Shown here: piece after piece, positions 17,306 to 25,478 of the stretch
How positions within the stretch are numbered: the stretch's first letter is position 1
Layout: the number at the start of each line of letters is the position of its first letter
Assembly: GCA_934446365.1 (NCBI GenBank)
Contig: CAKSDZ010000001.1
Span: forward strand, 62,001-126,000
Reading direction: 5' to 3'
Origin: an uncultured Eubacteriales bacterium
Lineage (GTDB): Bacteria; Bacillota; Clostridia; Oscillospirales; CAG-272
Length of the DNA stretch: 64,000 nt
Made by a program: the position numbers and the translations under genes
The notes under the pieces: model-generated
Told to the model about the DNA's origin: nothing
The model's database searches: none
The model's input: only the letters and a program-made list of their open reading frames with translations

Positions 17306-17346
17306 GAATCCCCCGACGGCAAGCCCGTCGGGGGATTCTATTTTTT
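17306..17346. terminator. Second, bidirectional terminator
   Basis: GAATCCCCCGACGG pairs with CCGTCGGGGGATTC, then a run of T; it separates the iron operon from the convergent DMT transporter. Confidence 0.85.
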
Positions 17347-17349
17347 ATG

Positions 17350-18270
17350 TTACATATCGAGAATGCCCATGACGACGATACCGATGACGGTTATCGTGAT
17401 GGCGATATAATGCTTATAAGAGAGCTTTTCCTTTAAGAAGATGCGGCTCCAAATGACGGAGGCCGCACAGTAGGCGGAGATAATGGCCGCCGACATGGCA
17501 AAATGCTCCCGGTCGGCAATGGCGAATATGTAGGTGGATTGACCGATCGTTTCGCAGATTCCGCCAATCAGCTTTGCGCCGTCGGCTTTCGGCATAAAGG
17601 ACGTTTTCTTGCGGATTATGCCGATGAGCACAAAGACGAAGCATACGACTCCCGCCGCAAGGAATGTCAGCTCATAGGCGACATTTGCCGAATCTTCTTC
17701 GAGGGTTTCCAGCGCGATGCTGTCCGCAAAGGTTCCCGCCGCATCGAGAATACAATACGCGATCGGGAGACACAGCGCCTTCCATGACTTTGCATATTTG
17801 AAATTGGAGATTTTCTGGCGTTCCGCACGCAGCTCCTCGTCCTCGTGCGCTTCGACGAAGCCGAGTCCGACAACGCCGACACATACCAGAATGAGCGCGA
17901 TGTAATGAGGCGCACCCATGCCCTCCGTTCCGAAAAAGATGATGGAAGCAATCGCAGCCAGAGCGCCGGAGGAATTGCAGATCGGCGAGGAAACGGAAAG
18001 CTCAATATAACGCAGTCCGACATAGCCGAGCGCCATGGAAAGAATATAAAGCAGGGAAACCGGCAGATAACGCAGAATGATATCGAAATTGATGACGGTA
18101 TCCTGCACGAAAATTTCATAGAGCGCGTGGATGCCCATGATAAGTCCGACGGCCGTAATCATTTTCAGATGAGAGTATTTGTCCTTGCTGTCGCGGCAGC
18201 CAATTTTGGAAAACAGATCCGATCCGCTCCAAAAGATGAGGGTGATAATGGAAAGAAGAAACCAACTCAT
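17350..18270 (-). CDS. EamA/DMT family transporter
   Basis: A 306-residue membrane protein with about ten helices in two EamA halves, separated by a charged cytoplasmic stretch (AHEDEELRAERQKISNF). Members of the drug/metabolite transporter superfamily move metabolites or amino acids across the cytoplasmic membrane; the substrate is unknown. The gene stands alone. The 255 bases upstream are AT-rich and contain only possible promoter sequence. Confidence 0.85.
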   Translation of the reverse strand: MSWFLLSIITLIFWSGSDLFSKIGCRDSKDKYSHLKMITAVGLIMGIHALYEIFVQDTVINFDIILRYLPVSLLYILSMALGYVGLRYIELSVSSPICNSSGALAAIASIIFFGTEGMGAPHYIALILVCVGVVGLGFVEAHEDEELRAERQKISNFKYAKSWKALCLPIAYCILDAAGTFADSIALETLEEDSANVAYELTFLAAGVVCFVFVLIGIIRKKTSFMPKADGAKLIGGICETIGQSTYIFAIADREHFAMSAAIISAYCAASVIWSRIFLKEKLSYKHYIAITITVIGIVVMGILDM

Positions 18271-18477
18271 AATGCTGAAAAAATATTCCTTTCGACGTAA
18301 TTTTGCACTTTTTGAAGAGAAAAGTGCTGAATTGTTTACAGACTTTTTTCATAATATTCAAAAATATGCCATTATAGTATATCATAATTTTTCTTTTTGT
18401 CAATATTGGATTGCACTGTGATTGTCAAAAATGGATGAATATGCAAGAAAAATCGGGAGTCGTGCCCGATTTTCGTA

Positions 18478-18520
18478 AAGAACGCTGCCAACTTCTGTCG
18501 GCAGCGTTCTTGCTTTTTTA
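18478..18520 (+). terminator. Strong hairpin downstream of the Mur ligase gene
   Basis: AAGAACGCTGCC and GGCAGCGTTCTT form a 12-base-pair stem, followed on the plus strand by GCTTTTTT. Read from the Mur ligase side the T tract is weaker. Confidence 0.7.
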
Positions 18521-18525
18521 TAAAA

Positions 18526-20028
18526 TTATGGAACGCCGACCGAGCCTTTCAGACGAGCTGCGGCTTCCAGAAGGATATCCCGTTCCGAAAAGGGATATTT
18601 TTTACCGTTTATAAGCTGATAGGCTTCGTGTCCTTTGCCGGCAAGAAGAACCACATCGCCCGCCTTGGCATTTCCAACCGCGTATTCGATTGCCTCCCTG
18701 CGGTCGGGAATGACGATATAAGAAGCGCCGGTCATATGTCTTTCAATGTCGCGGATGATGTCCCGGGGCGCTTCCGCATCGGGATTGTCGCTTGTCAGAA
18801 TGGAAAAATCGGCGTATTCTGCGGCAGCGATTCCAAGCTCGCGCCGCCGGATTTCGGTGCGTCCGCCGACCGAGCCGAAAAGACAGACAAGCCGGCGCGG
18901 CCTGTAAGCGCGCAGGGCGGTGAGCGCCGCGGCGAGGCTTTCGCCGTTGTGCGCATAGTCGATGACAAAGGTGACGGCGGGAAGCGGCGTTTTTACGATT
19001 TCAAATCTTCCGTTTACGGCAACGTCGCGCAGTGCCATGGCCGAGCTTTGAAGCGGAATACCGGCAAGCGCACCTATGGCGATTGCGGCGAGCGCATTGT
19101 ATACGGAAAAAGCGCCGGGGAACGGCAAAACGGCATCGGCGCGCTCACCTGCGTGACGGACGGTATAGGAAACGCCGAATCCGCCGTCAGGCGTGAGGAT
19201 GGGCGCGACCGAGTGGGCGGTAAAATCCGACGCCCCGCTTTCCGGTGTGATGGAATATGTGATTTTGCGGCATGGCGCCTGCTCTGTAAATTCTTCGAAA
19301 TATGTATCGTCGGCGTTGAAAATGCCAACCTCACAGCGGTGGAAAAGCGCCATTTTGCACCGCTTATAATCGTCGAAATCGGGATGCTCATGCAGGCCGA
19401 TATGGTCCTCGGAAAGATTGGTCATTACCGCCGCAAAAAACGGAATCCCGAAAATGCGGTCGAGCTTGATTCCCTGGGAGGAAACCTCGATGACGGCATA
19501 TTCGATGCCGCGTTCGACCATATCGGAAAAAATCCGGTAAAGCTCATAGCTCTCGGGTGTCGTATTGCCGGTGGGCGTGAGCGTATCGCCGATGCGGACG
19601 CCGACCGTCCCGACGGAAGCGGCGCGGATCCCGTTTTCGGTTAGGATATGACGCGCCATTTCACAAATCGTAGATTTTCCCTTGGTTCCGGTGACGCCGA
19701 TAACCCGCAGCTTCCTCTCGGGATGACGGAACAGCTCGGCGGAAAGAGAAGCCAGCGCGCGCCGCGTGTTTTCCGTTATCAGCTGTACGGTATCCGGCGG
19801 AAGCGGAAGCTTTTTTTCGCAGACGAAAATCCTCGATCCGCGCGCATAGGCATCCGCGGCAAAATCATGACCGTCCGCGGCGGCGCCGACAAGACATACG
19901 AAAAGAATGTCCGGGCCGGCCTTTTTTGAGTTATAGGCGATATCCGAAACGGAAAGCGCGTGGAGCGCCGCGGTTTCGGGATATACGGTATAGGCTGAAT
20001 TTTGAATCAAATCGGTAAGCTTCATCAT
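18526..20028 (-). CDS. MurE-type Mur ligase (UDP-MurNAc-tripeptide synthetase family)
   Basis: A 500-residue Mur ligase. The ATP loop is GVTGTKGKST near residue 115; the central domain has NTTPESYELYRIF and the substrate lysine region NLSEDHIGLHEHPDF; the C-terminal domain carries TSDNPDAEAP. DAP-adding MurE normally reads DNPR at that point, so the Arg is missing and a third residue other than meso-DAP (for example L-Lys) is plausible. It follows an Asp/Glu racemase by 15 bases and belongs to a three-gene envelope operon. It could be the main MurE or a second ligase. Confidence 0.85.
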   Translation of the reverse strand: MMKLTDLIQNSAYTVYPETAALHALSVSDIAYNSKKAGPDILFVCLVGAAADGHDFAADAYARGSRIFVCEKKLPLPPDTVQLITENTRRALASLSAELFRHPERKLRVIGVTGTKGKSTICEMARHILTENGIRAASVGTVGVRIGDTLTPTGNTTPESYELYRIFSDMVERGIEYAVIEVSSQGIKLDRIFGIPFFAAVMTNLSEDHIGLHEHPDFDDYKRCKMALFHRCEVGIFNADDTYFEEFTEQAPCRKITYSITPESGASDFTAHSVAPILTPDGGFGVSYTVRHAGERADAVLPFPGAFSVYNALAAIAIGALAGIPLQSSAMALRDVAVNGRFEIVKTPLPAVTFVIDYAHNGESLAAALTALRAYRPRRLVCLFGSVGGRTEIRRRELGIAAAEYADFSILTSDNPDAEAPRDIIRDIERHMTGASYIVIPDRREAIEYAVGNAKAGDVVLLAGKGHEAYQLINGKKYPFSERDILLEAAARLKGSVGVP

Positions 20029-20043
20029 GAGAAAACCGGCCTT

Positions 20044-20823
20044 TCATCGGAAATTATGAGAATTAGATGATATCGGAATTTCCGAAGTGAAAGCTTTGTC
20101 CATATATGTATAGATATCCGGAAAGCCGCAGGGGATTTTTCCGCATTCGAGTATCGATTTTCTTGCAAGAACCAGCAGGGAATCAATAAAGCGGTACGGT
20201 TCAAATTCCGCTGTCCGCGGAATGAGGGAAAGCTCCGTGCAGCCGAGCACGACGGCGTCGCATCCGCCGGCATACAGCTCCGCCGCGATTCCGAGAAATC
20301 TGTCCGTATCCGGGAGCTTGGCTGTTTTGATCGATTGGTAGATCATATGCATCAGTGCCTCTTGGGAATCGTCGGACGGGAGAAGATAGTCGGTGCCGAT
20401 GTCCGTGCATGCCCGCTGATAGGCGCCGGAGACGACGGTGCCGGTTGTGGCTAAAATACCGAGCTTATGTACGCCCGCCCTTTTTGCGAGCTTTACGGTT
20501 TCCTTTACGATATTCAGAACGGGAACCGGAGAGATTTTTTCCAGCTCATCGAAAAAATAATGCGCCGTATTGCAGGGAATCGCGATAAGGTCGGCGCCCG
20601 CATGGGCGAGCTTCAAAACGTCCTCTTTCATGACGGGGAGCGGAGACTGGTCGCTTTTTCCCAAAATGAAGTCGCTGCGGTCAGGGATTCCCGCGCCGCT
20701 GATGAGAACGATGTCGATGTGATCCTGGTCCCGCAGCGCCGAGGTATGCTCGGTGATCATCTGATAGAAATATACGCTTGCGGCGGGGCCGAGCCCCCCC
20801 AATATGCCGAGTGTTTTTGCCAT
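20044..20823 (-). CDS. Aspartate/glutamate racemase family protein
   Basis: A 259-residue cofactor-independent racemase. Both catalytic cysteines are present: IPCNTAHYF near residue 83 and LGCTELSLI near residue 195, with the N-terminal GILGGLGPAAS signature of the aspartate racemase branch. It would supply D-Asp (or D-Glu) for the wall. It lies between the ATP-grasp ligase and the Mur ligase on the same strand. Confidence 0.9.
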   Translation of the reverse strand: MAKTLGILGGLGPAASVYFYQMITEHTSALRDQDHIDIVLISGAGIPDRSDFILGKSDQSPLPVMKEDVLKLAHAGADLIAIPCNTAHYFFDELEKISPVPVLNIVKETVKLAKRAGVHKLGILATTGTVVSGAYQRACTDIGTDYLLPSDDSQEALMHMIYQSIKTAKLPDTDRFLGIAAELYAGGCDAVVLGCTELSLIPRTAEFEPYRFIDSLLVLARKSILECGKIPCGFPDIYTYMDKAFTSEIPISSNSHNFR

Positions 20824-20901
20824 ATGACACCTCCGCGGCGCATGGCGGCGCCTTATCTCAATGAAGCTGTATTCGGTGCTGCGGGATAATGTCCGAATAT
20901 A

Positions 20902-22116
20902 TTACGGATATCGTTTGTATTTTTGGAAATACCGAAAATTATGAATGGCGACATAAGCAAGCCGCATCGGATTTACCCGCAGATCATAGCGATACCACAG
21001 GGAAGTGCCGGATCTGCCGCTCTTCACAAGCGCATTTACGGTTTCCCGCGTGTTTTTATCCCGGATATAAGAATATATGATTTTTTTGGGAACGGTATGC
21101 CAAAAGGCAGGCTCTTTGACAAAATCCGTATCGGCGGGAAGCGTACCTTCCAAATCGCCTACGGGATAGCGCGCGATGTTGGCGCCCGTATGTGTCACGT
21201 AATAATTGCTGCGTCCCTGTCTGAGATTGATCTCAAATACCTTGAACTTTCCATCTCTCGGATCGAATTTGATGTCGAAATTGGAAAAGCCCCGATAGCC
21301 GATGCTTTCAAGGAAAAGTTTCATCTTTTCCATGAGGTCTGCCTGATATTCCGTCAGGATCGCGGCATGATTGCCGAGTCCCTTCGGCGTGTGTTCTTCC
21401 AAAAGGACATGCCCGAGGCACATCATTTTTACCTTTGCGTTCCGGTCGGAATAAGCGGTCAGGACATACATGCCGGAATCGTCGCCCGGGATGAAATCCT
21501 GCACGATAATCGCATCGTCGTAGCCGGAGGAGAAAATTTGTTTTATGATACTTTCCGCCTCTTTACGGCCGGCTGCCTTGTAGACCTTTTTCATGCCGTC
21601 GAACGGATGCTGCCAGTACCGAATCGAGCTTGCCGGCTTGATGATGACGGGATAGGCGAAAGGAAGTGCGGCGAGCTTTTCCATGTCGGAAACCGTCCGA
21701 AGAACGACGGTTTTCGGATAATCGATTCCGTATTTGTCGCACATCTCGTAAAAGGCGTCCTTGGAAATCAGCTTTTCTGCGAGCTTTTGGTCGGGACACG
21801 GACAAAAATAGTATGGGGAAAGCGCTTCTTGGTTTTCGATAATAAGGTCGGCATATGCGTCGGTGCATCCGAAGAGCAGCAGTTTTTTCCCGGGATTTTC
21901 TTCGGCAAATTTTATGAGCGTCTCCAAAAGGATTTTTGGCTCGCACAATTCTTCGACAACGGTGAAATCAATGATTTTGCTGTGCTGCGTGGCACCGAGG
22001 ACGTATCGTCCGAAGGCATGGGATTTTACGCCATAAGCTTCATGGAAAGCGCGGGCTACGCTGTAACAGTTGAGGTCTGCACCGAGCAGGACAGGGAGAA
22101 TTGCGTTTGGCATCAT
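20902..22116 (-). CDS. ATP-grasp ligase, D-aspartate ligase (Asl)-like
   Basis: A 404-residue ATP-grasp enzyme. It opens NAILPVLLGADLNCYSVARAFHE and contains VIIKPASS, IIVQDFIPGDDSGMYVL and the metal/ATP motif FKVFEINLRQGRSN near residue 285. These resemble, from memory, Enterococcus D-aspartate ligase, which attaches D-Asp to the lysine of the stem peptide as the cross-bridge. With the adjacent racemase and a Mur ligase lacking the DAP motif, a D-Asp-Lys cross-bridge pathway is a coherent reading. The ATG at 22116 follows GAGAGGAG; an upstream start at 22158 has no site. Confidence 0.82.
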   Translation of the reverse strand: MMPNAILPVLLGADLNCYSVARAFHEAYGVKSHAFGRYVLGATQHSKIIDFTVVEELCEPKILLETLIKFAEENPGKKLLLFGCTDAYADLIIENQEALSPYYFCPCPDQKLAEKLISKDAFYEMCDKYGIDYPKTVVLRTVSDMEKLAALPFAYPVIIKPASSIRYWQHPFDGMKKVYKAAGRKEAESIIKQIFSSGYDDAIIVQDFIPGDDSGMYVLTAYSDRNAKVKMMCLGHVLLEEHTPKGLGNHAAILTEYQADLMEKMKLFLESIGYRGFSNFDIKFDPRDGKFKVFEINLRQGRSNYYVTHTGANIARYPVGDLEGTLPADTDFVKEPAFWHTVPKKIIYSYIRDKNTRETVNALVKSGRSGTSLWYRYDLRVNPMRLAYVAIHNFRYFQKYKRYP

Positions 22117-22199
22117 GGATTGGGTAGCTCCTCTCGCCGCTGATTGAGCGGCTTGCATGATTTTATATTTTTGGATAGATTTTGCAAAATATTATATGG

Positions 22200-22585
22200 G
22201 ATTATGTAGTGAAAACCGGCAGCGCTCGATACTCATTTTGAATTTTACCGTCTTTCCTATTTAGTTCAACATAAATGCTTTCGCATTTATGGGGTTATCG
22301 CATAAAACTTGCAGCGATCTATACCCACTTTGAGTTTTACCGTGTTTCTAATTTAGCTTAACATAAATGCTTTCGCATTTATGGGGTTATCGCATAAAAT
22401 TTGCAGCGATCTATACCCATTTTCGATTTAACTGTAAGCTTCAATAAAGATCAACACAAGCATTACATGCTTGTGGGGTTACACAGTGAAAATTTGCAGT
22501 GATCTATACCCATTTTGAGTTTTATTGTGTTTCTCATTTAACTTTAACATAAATGCTTTCGCATTTATGGGGTTATTATACCACA
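22200..22585 (-). repeat. Four-unit structured repeat leader, about 92 bp period
   Basis: Read on the minus strand, toward the ATP-grasp gene, each unit has ACCCC, a hairpin, then a conserved stretch resembling ACACGGTAAAACTCAAA and GGGTATAGATCGCTGCA. Hairpins lie at about 22549, 22456, 22363 and 22271. Their stems differ yet stay paired: ATAAATGC/GCATTTAT in three and ACAAGCAT/ATGCTTGT in one. An extended -10 (TGGTATAAT) sits at the upstream edge near 22574, so the array is probably a transcribed leader of about 450 bases. A related two-unit array lies at 40430-40590. Confidence 0.75.
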
Positions 22586-22631
22586 TTTTGAGGAGAAAGA
22601 TGAATGATTTCCCAAAAAATAATCAATTTTC

Positions 22632-22670
22632 ATAAAAAAATCACAGGTTCGATAACGAACCTGCGTTTTT
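22632..22670. terminator. Terminator downstream of ferredoxin gene
   Basis: CAGGTTCG and CGAACCTG form the stem with an ATAA loop; T tracts follow on both strands, so it can end the ferredoxin transcript and shield the repeat leader. A second strong GC palindrome, CATGCGGCGG/CCGCCGCATG, lies at 22696-22720 without a T tail. Confidence 0.75.
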
Positions 22671-22732
22671 TGCGGTAATATGCGGCAGGAGCCGTCATGC
22701 GGCGGTGGGGCCGCCGCATGCGGAAATGTTTT

Positions 22733-22906
22733 TTACTGCTGCTCGGGAGCTTCCACAGGACATGTTCCCGCACATGCGCCGCAATCAACGCACTCTTCGG
22801 GGTTGATCACGTATTTTCCGTCTTTCTCGGAAATCGCGCTGACAGGACATCCGTCGGCGCAGGCACCGCAACCGATACATTTTTCGGCGTCAATTACATA
22901 AGGCAT
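22733..22906 (-). CDS. 2[4Fe-4S] ferredoxin, 57 residues
   Basis: A complete clostridial-type ferredoxin. Two symmetrical motifs, CIGCGACADGCP and CVDCGACAGTCP, would hold two [4Fe-4S] clusters; the protein starts MPYVIDAEK and ends EAPEQQ. AGGAGAAG lies just upstream of the ATG. It is a general low-potential electron carrier in anaerobes. Confidence 0.95.
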   Translation of the reverse strand: MPYVIDAEKCIGCGACADGCPVSAISEKDGKYVINPEECVDCGACAGTCPVEAPEQQ

Positions 22907-22988
22907 AATCTTCTCCTATTCTCGACAGCGAAAATTTATAGTTTGAGTAAGTGTATGTAGCTGTCATCAAACACTCTACTTTCTCTCT

Positions 22989-23016
22989 ATTGTAGCACAT
23001 TTTAGGCAAATGTCAA
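22989..23016 (-). promoter_or_regulatory. Sigma-A promoter of the ferredoxin gene
   Basis: On the minus strand TTGACA (23016-23011) and TACAAT (22994-22989) are separated by 16 bases; expected leader about 75 bases. Confidence 0.65.
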
Positions 23017-23183
23017 ATCCTTTTTTCGGAATTTTCGAAAAATGTTCCATAAATAAATTCCGCCGTATGTGGGAGAATATTTCACAGAAAGATTTTTATT
23101 CCTTTTGGCACGGCGGGAGCGCGGTTTTTGCTTGCCGCTTTTGCCGGAACTTGCCGCATGCTGCGGCCTTAGGAGGTTTGATC

Positions 23184-23630
23184 ATGAATACGGATTCAAA
23201 ATCTTATAAAAAATATGCGAAAAAACATATGGCGAAGTCTCCGATTTTCAAGGACTGTATCTGCGCTTTTTTGGTAGGGGGACTGATCTGCTCGTTTGCG
23301 GAGGGGCTTTATCATTTGTATCTGTTTTGGAAGATTCCGGAGGATACCGTGAAAATCCTTGTGCCGGTCACGCTGGTGTTTCTGGCATCGTTTTTGACGG
23401 GAATCGGGGTTTTCGACGATATTGCGCGGTTTGCCGGCGCCGGTACGCTGGTTCCGATCACCGGTTTTGCCAACGCGATGGCGGCGCCTGCCATCGACGA
23501 CAAGAGCGAGGGCTTTGTCATGGGCGTCGGTGCGAAGATGTTTACCATCGCCGGCCCCGTTATCGTATACGGCGTTCTGACGTCGGTGCTGTACGGTGTC
23601 ATTTACTGGATATGGGGGCTTTTTGTATGA
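23184..23630 (+). CDS. spoVAC: Stage V sporulation protein AC
   Basis: A 148-residue membrane protein with the SpoVAC features: a basic start (KSYKKYAKKHMAKSPIFKDC), several helices, and the loop GFANAMAAPAIDDKSEGFVMGVGAKMF. SpoVA proteins form the inner-membrane channel for Ca-dipicolinate in spores; SpoVAC acts as a mechanosensitive element in Bacillus. The start at 23184 follows AGGAGG. The stop overlaps the spoVAD start (ATGA). Confidence 0.95.
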   Translation: MNTDSKSYKKYAKKHMAKSPIFKDCICAFLVGGLICSFAEGLYHLYLFWKIPEDTVKILVPVTLVFLASFLTGIGVFDDIARFAGAGTLVPITGFANAMAAPAIDDKSEGFVMGVGAKMFTIAGPVIVYGVLTSVLYGVIYWIWGLFV

Positions 23631-24625
23631 ATGTAATCAAGCTGGAAAATGCGCCGTCCATCGTGGGATATGCCGCCGTTGTCGGCAAAAAAGAGCATGA
23701 CGGCCCGCTTGGCGACGATTTCGATCTTCACGATGAGGACAACACCTTCGGTATGGACACATGGGAAAAATCGGAGAGCGAGATGCAGAGGCTTGCGCTC
23801 AACACCGCGCTTGCCAAGGCGAAGCTTTCGCCCGATGCAATCAAGGCGATTTTCGCGGGGGACCTGCTCAATCAGTGCACGGGCTCCGCATACGGCCTTC
23901 TCAGCTTTGAAAAGCCGTATTTCGGGCTTTACGGCGCTTGCTCCACCTTTGCCGAGGGCACTATGCTTGCCTCTCTTATGATCAATGCCGGCTATTTTGA
24001 CAAATGCGCCGCCGTCAGCTCGTCTCACTTCTGTTCGGCGGAGCGGCAGTTTCGGTTTCCGCTTGAATACGGCGGGCAGCGCACGCCGACCTCACAGTGG
24101 ACGGCCACGGCGGCAGGCGCCGTGATTCTTTCGGGCACGGGGGAGGGACCGTATATCACGGAGGTGCTGCCGGGGACGATTGTCGATAAGGGAATCAACG
24201 ATGCCAACAACATGGGTGCCGCCATGGCGCCGGCGGCTGTTGACACGATGACGAAATATTTTAAGGATACCGGCAACAGTCCGGACGATTTCGATTTGAT
24301 CGTAACGGGCGACCTCGGGCTTGAAGGTCATGCCATCACCGTGGAATTTATGAAGAGTGCCGGATATGATCTGCAAAACGTATATAACGACTGCGGACTT
24401 ATGCTTTACGGACGCGATTCGCAGGATGTGCATTGCGGCGGCTCCGGCTGCGGATGCAGCGCCTCCGTTGTCTGCGGACATATCATGAGACGCTTTCAAA
24501 AGGGTGAGCTTAAAAATGTGCTGTATATCGCGACCGGCGCGCTGATGAGTGCGGACAGCCTGAAACAGGGTTGTACCATACCGGGTATCGCGCATCTTGT
24601 GCGGATTTCGGCGGAAAGGGGATGA
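23627..24625 (+). CDS. spoVAD: Stage V sporulation protein AD
   Basis: A 332-residue thiolase-fold protein that binds dipicolinic acid in the spore membrane complex. Seen: SIVGYAAVVGKKEHDGPLG at the start, GDLLNQ and YGLLSFEKPYFGLYGACSTFAEG in the core, and HCGGSGCGCSASV near the C-terminus. It is translationally coupled to spoVAC and is followed four bases later by spoVAE. Confidence 0.96.
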   Translation: MNVIKLENAPSIVGYAAVVGKKEHDGPLGDDFDLHDEDNTFGMDTWEKSESEMQRLALNTALAKAKLSPDAIKAIFAGDLLNQCTGSAYGLLSFEKPYFGLYGACSTFAEGTMLASLMINAGYFDKCAAVSSSHFCSAERQFRFPLEYGGQRTPTSQWTATAAGAVILSGTGEGPYITEVLPGTIVDKGINDANNMGAAMAPAAVDTMTKYFKDTGNSPDDFDLIVTGDLGLEGHAITVEFMKSAGYDLQNVYNDCGLMLYGRDSQDVHCGGSGCGCSASVVCGHIMRRFQKGELKNVLYIATGALMSADSLKQGCTIPGIAHLVRISAERG

Positions 24626-24629
24626 CGGC

Positions 24630-24998
24630 ATGGAATTATGGATCGATTTGCTGAAAGCCTTTGTCATCGGAGGGCTTTTCTGTGTTGTCGCACAAATCCT
24701 GATCGATAAAACCGGACTGACGCCGGCGAGAATTTTGGTCGTTTATGTCAGTGCGGGTGTGATTCTGACGGCGGTGGGGCTTTACGGACCGCTTGTCGAG
24801 TTTGCCGGCTGCGGCGCAATGACGCCTCTTACCGGATTCGGATATTCACTGGCTATGGGCGTCAAAAGAGCGGTGAACGAAAAAGGACTTATCGGCGCAC
24901 TGACAGGCGGGCTTACCGGCACCGCAGGCGGAATTGCGGCCGCAATCGTATTCGGCTATCTGTTTGCGCTGATATTCAGAAGCCATCCGAAGAAATAA
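24630..24998 (+). CDS. spoVAE: Stage V sporulation protein AE
   Basis: A 122-residue membrane protein with about four helices; QILIDKTGLTPARILVVYV and GFGYSLAMGVKRAV are typical of SpoVAEb. Together with SpoVAC and SpoVAD it forms the minimal spoVA set usual in Clostridia. The ATG at 24630 follows an AAAGGGG run. A longer in-frame extension upstream overlaps spoVAD and is not preferred. Confidence 0.94.
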   Translation: MELWIDLLKAFVIGGLFCVVAQILIDKTGLTPARILVVYVSAGVILTAVGLYGPLVEFAGCGAMTPLTGFGYSLAMGVKRAVNEKGLIGALTGGLTGTAGGIAAAIVFGYLFALIFRSHPKK

Positions 24999-25008
24999 AA
25001 AAACAAGC

Positions 25009-25041
25009 TCCGGCGTATGTTCCCATGCGCCGGACATTTTT
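25009..25041 (+). terminator. Terminator of the spoVA genes
   Basis: TCCGGCG pairs with CGCCGGA, followed by CATTTTTTC. Confidence 0.85.
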
Positions 25042-25151
25042 TCTTTTTTCGGAAAGTTTCTGCCTGTCGGGGACTTTTCGTTGACAAAAGCCTGTATCTT
25101 TGCTATAATAAAATAAAAATTAGGAAGCATATCGGCGAAGGAGGATCGTAT

Positions 25152-25478
25152 ATGAAGCTTATCATCGCTATCGTCAACAACGACGACGCCCATTTTGTCA
25201 ACACCGGTCTTACGGCGGAAGGATATCATATCACGAAAATTTCATCTACGGGCGGTTTTCTGCTCAATGGGAACTCGACCTTTTTTGTCGGAACGGAAGA
25301 CGAAAGAGTGGAGCGTGCGCTTGAAATTATCCGCGCTCACAGCAAGAAGAGAGTCAAAAACATTCCGACCGCCATGCCGCTCGGAACGGCCGGCGCGCTC
25401 GGCTCGTCCAATACCGATGTGAGTGTGGGCGGCGCGACCGTTTTTATCATCGATGTTGAGAAATTCTATTGCTACTGA
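25152..25478 (+). CDS. darA: Cyclic di-AMP receptor DarA (PII-like)
   Basis: A 108-residue PII-like protein, beginning MKLIIAIVNNDDAHFV, with the loop STGGFLLNGNSTFFVGTED that contacts c-di-AMP in DarA/PstA. It senses the nucleotide in the cytoplasm; its output partners are unknown in most species. It is directly coupled to holB (TGATG overlap) and begins the conserved Firmicute run darA-holB-ricT. GGAGG lies eight bases or so upstream. Confidence 0.93.
   Translation: MKLIIAIVNNDDAHFVNTGLTAEGYHITKISSTGGFLLNGNSTFFVGTEDERVERALEIIRAHSKKRVKNIPTAMPLGTAGALGSSNTDVSVGGATVFIIDVEKFYCY

Noticed and set aside
20923..22143. 406-codon open frame on the plus strand
   Set aside because: Antisense to the well-supported ATP-grasp ligase gene.
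22200..22585. Possible CRISPR array
   Set aside because: The period is about 92 bp, nearly the whole unit is conserved rather than alternating repeats and unique spacers, and no cas genes are near.
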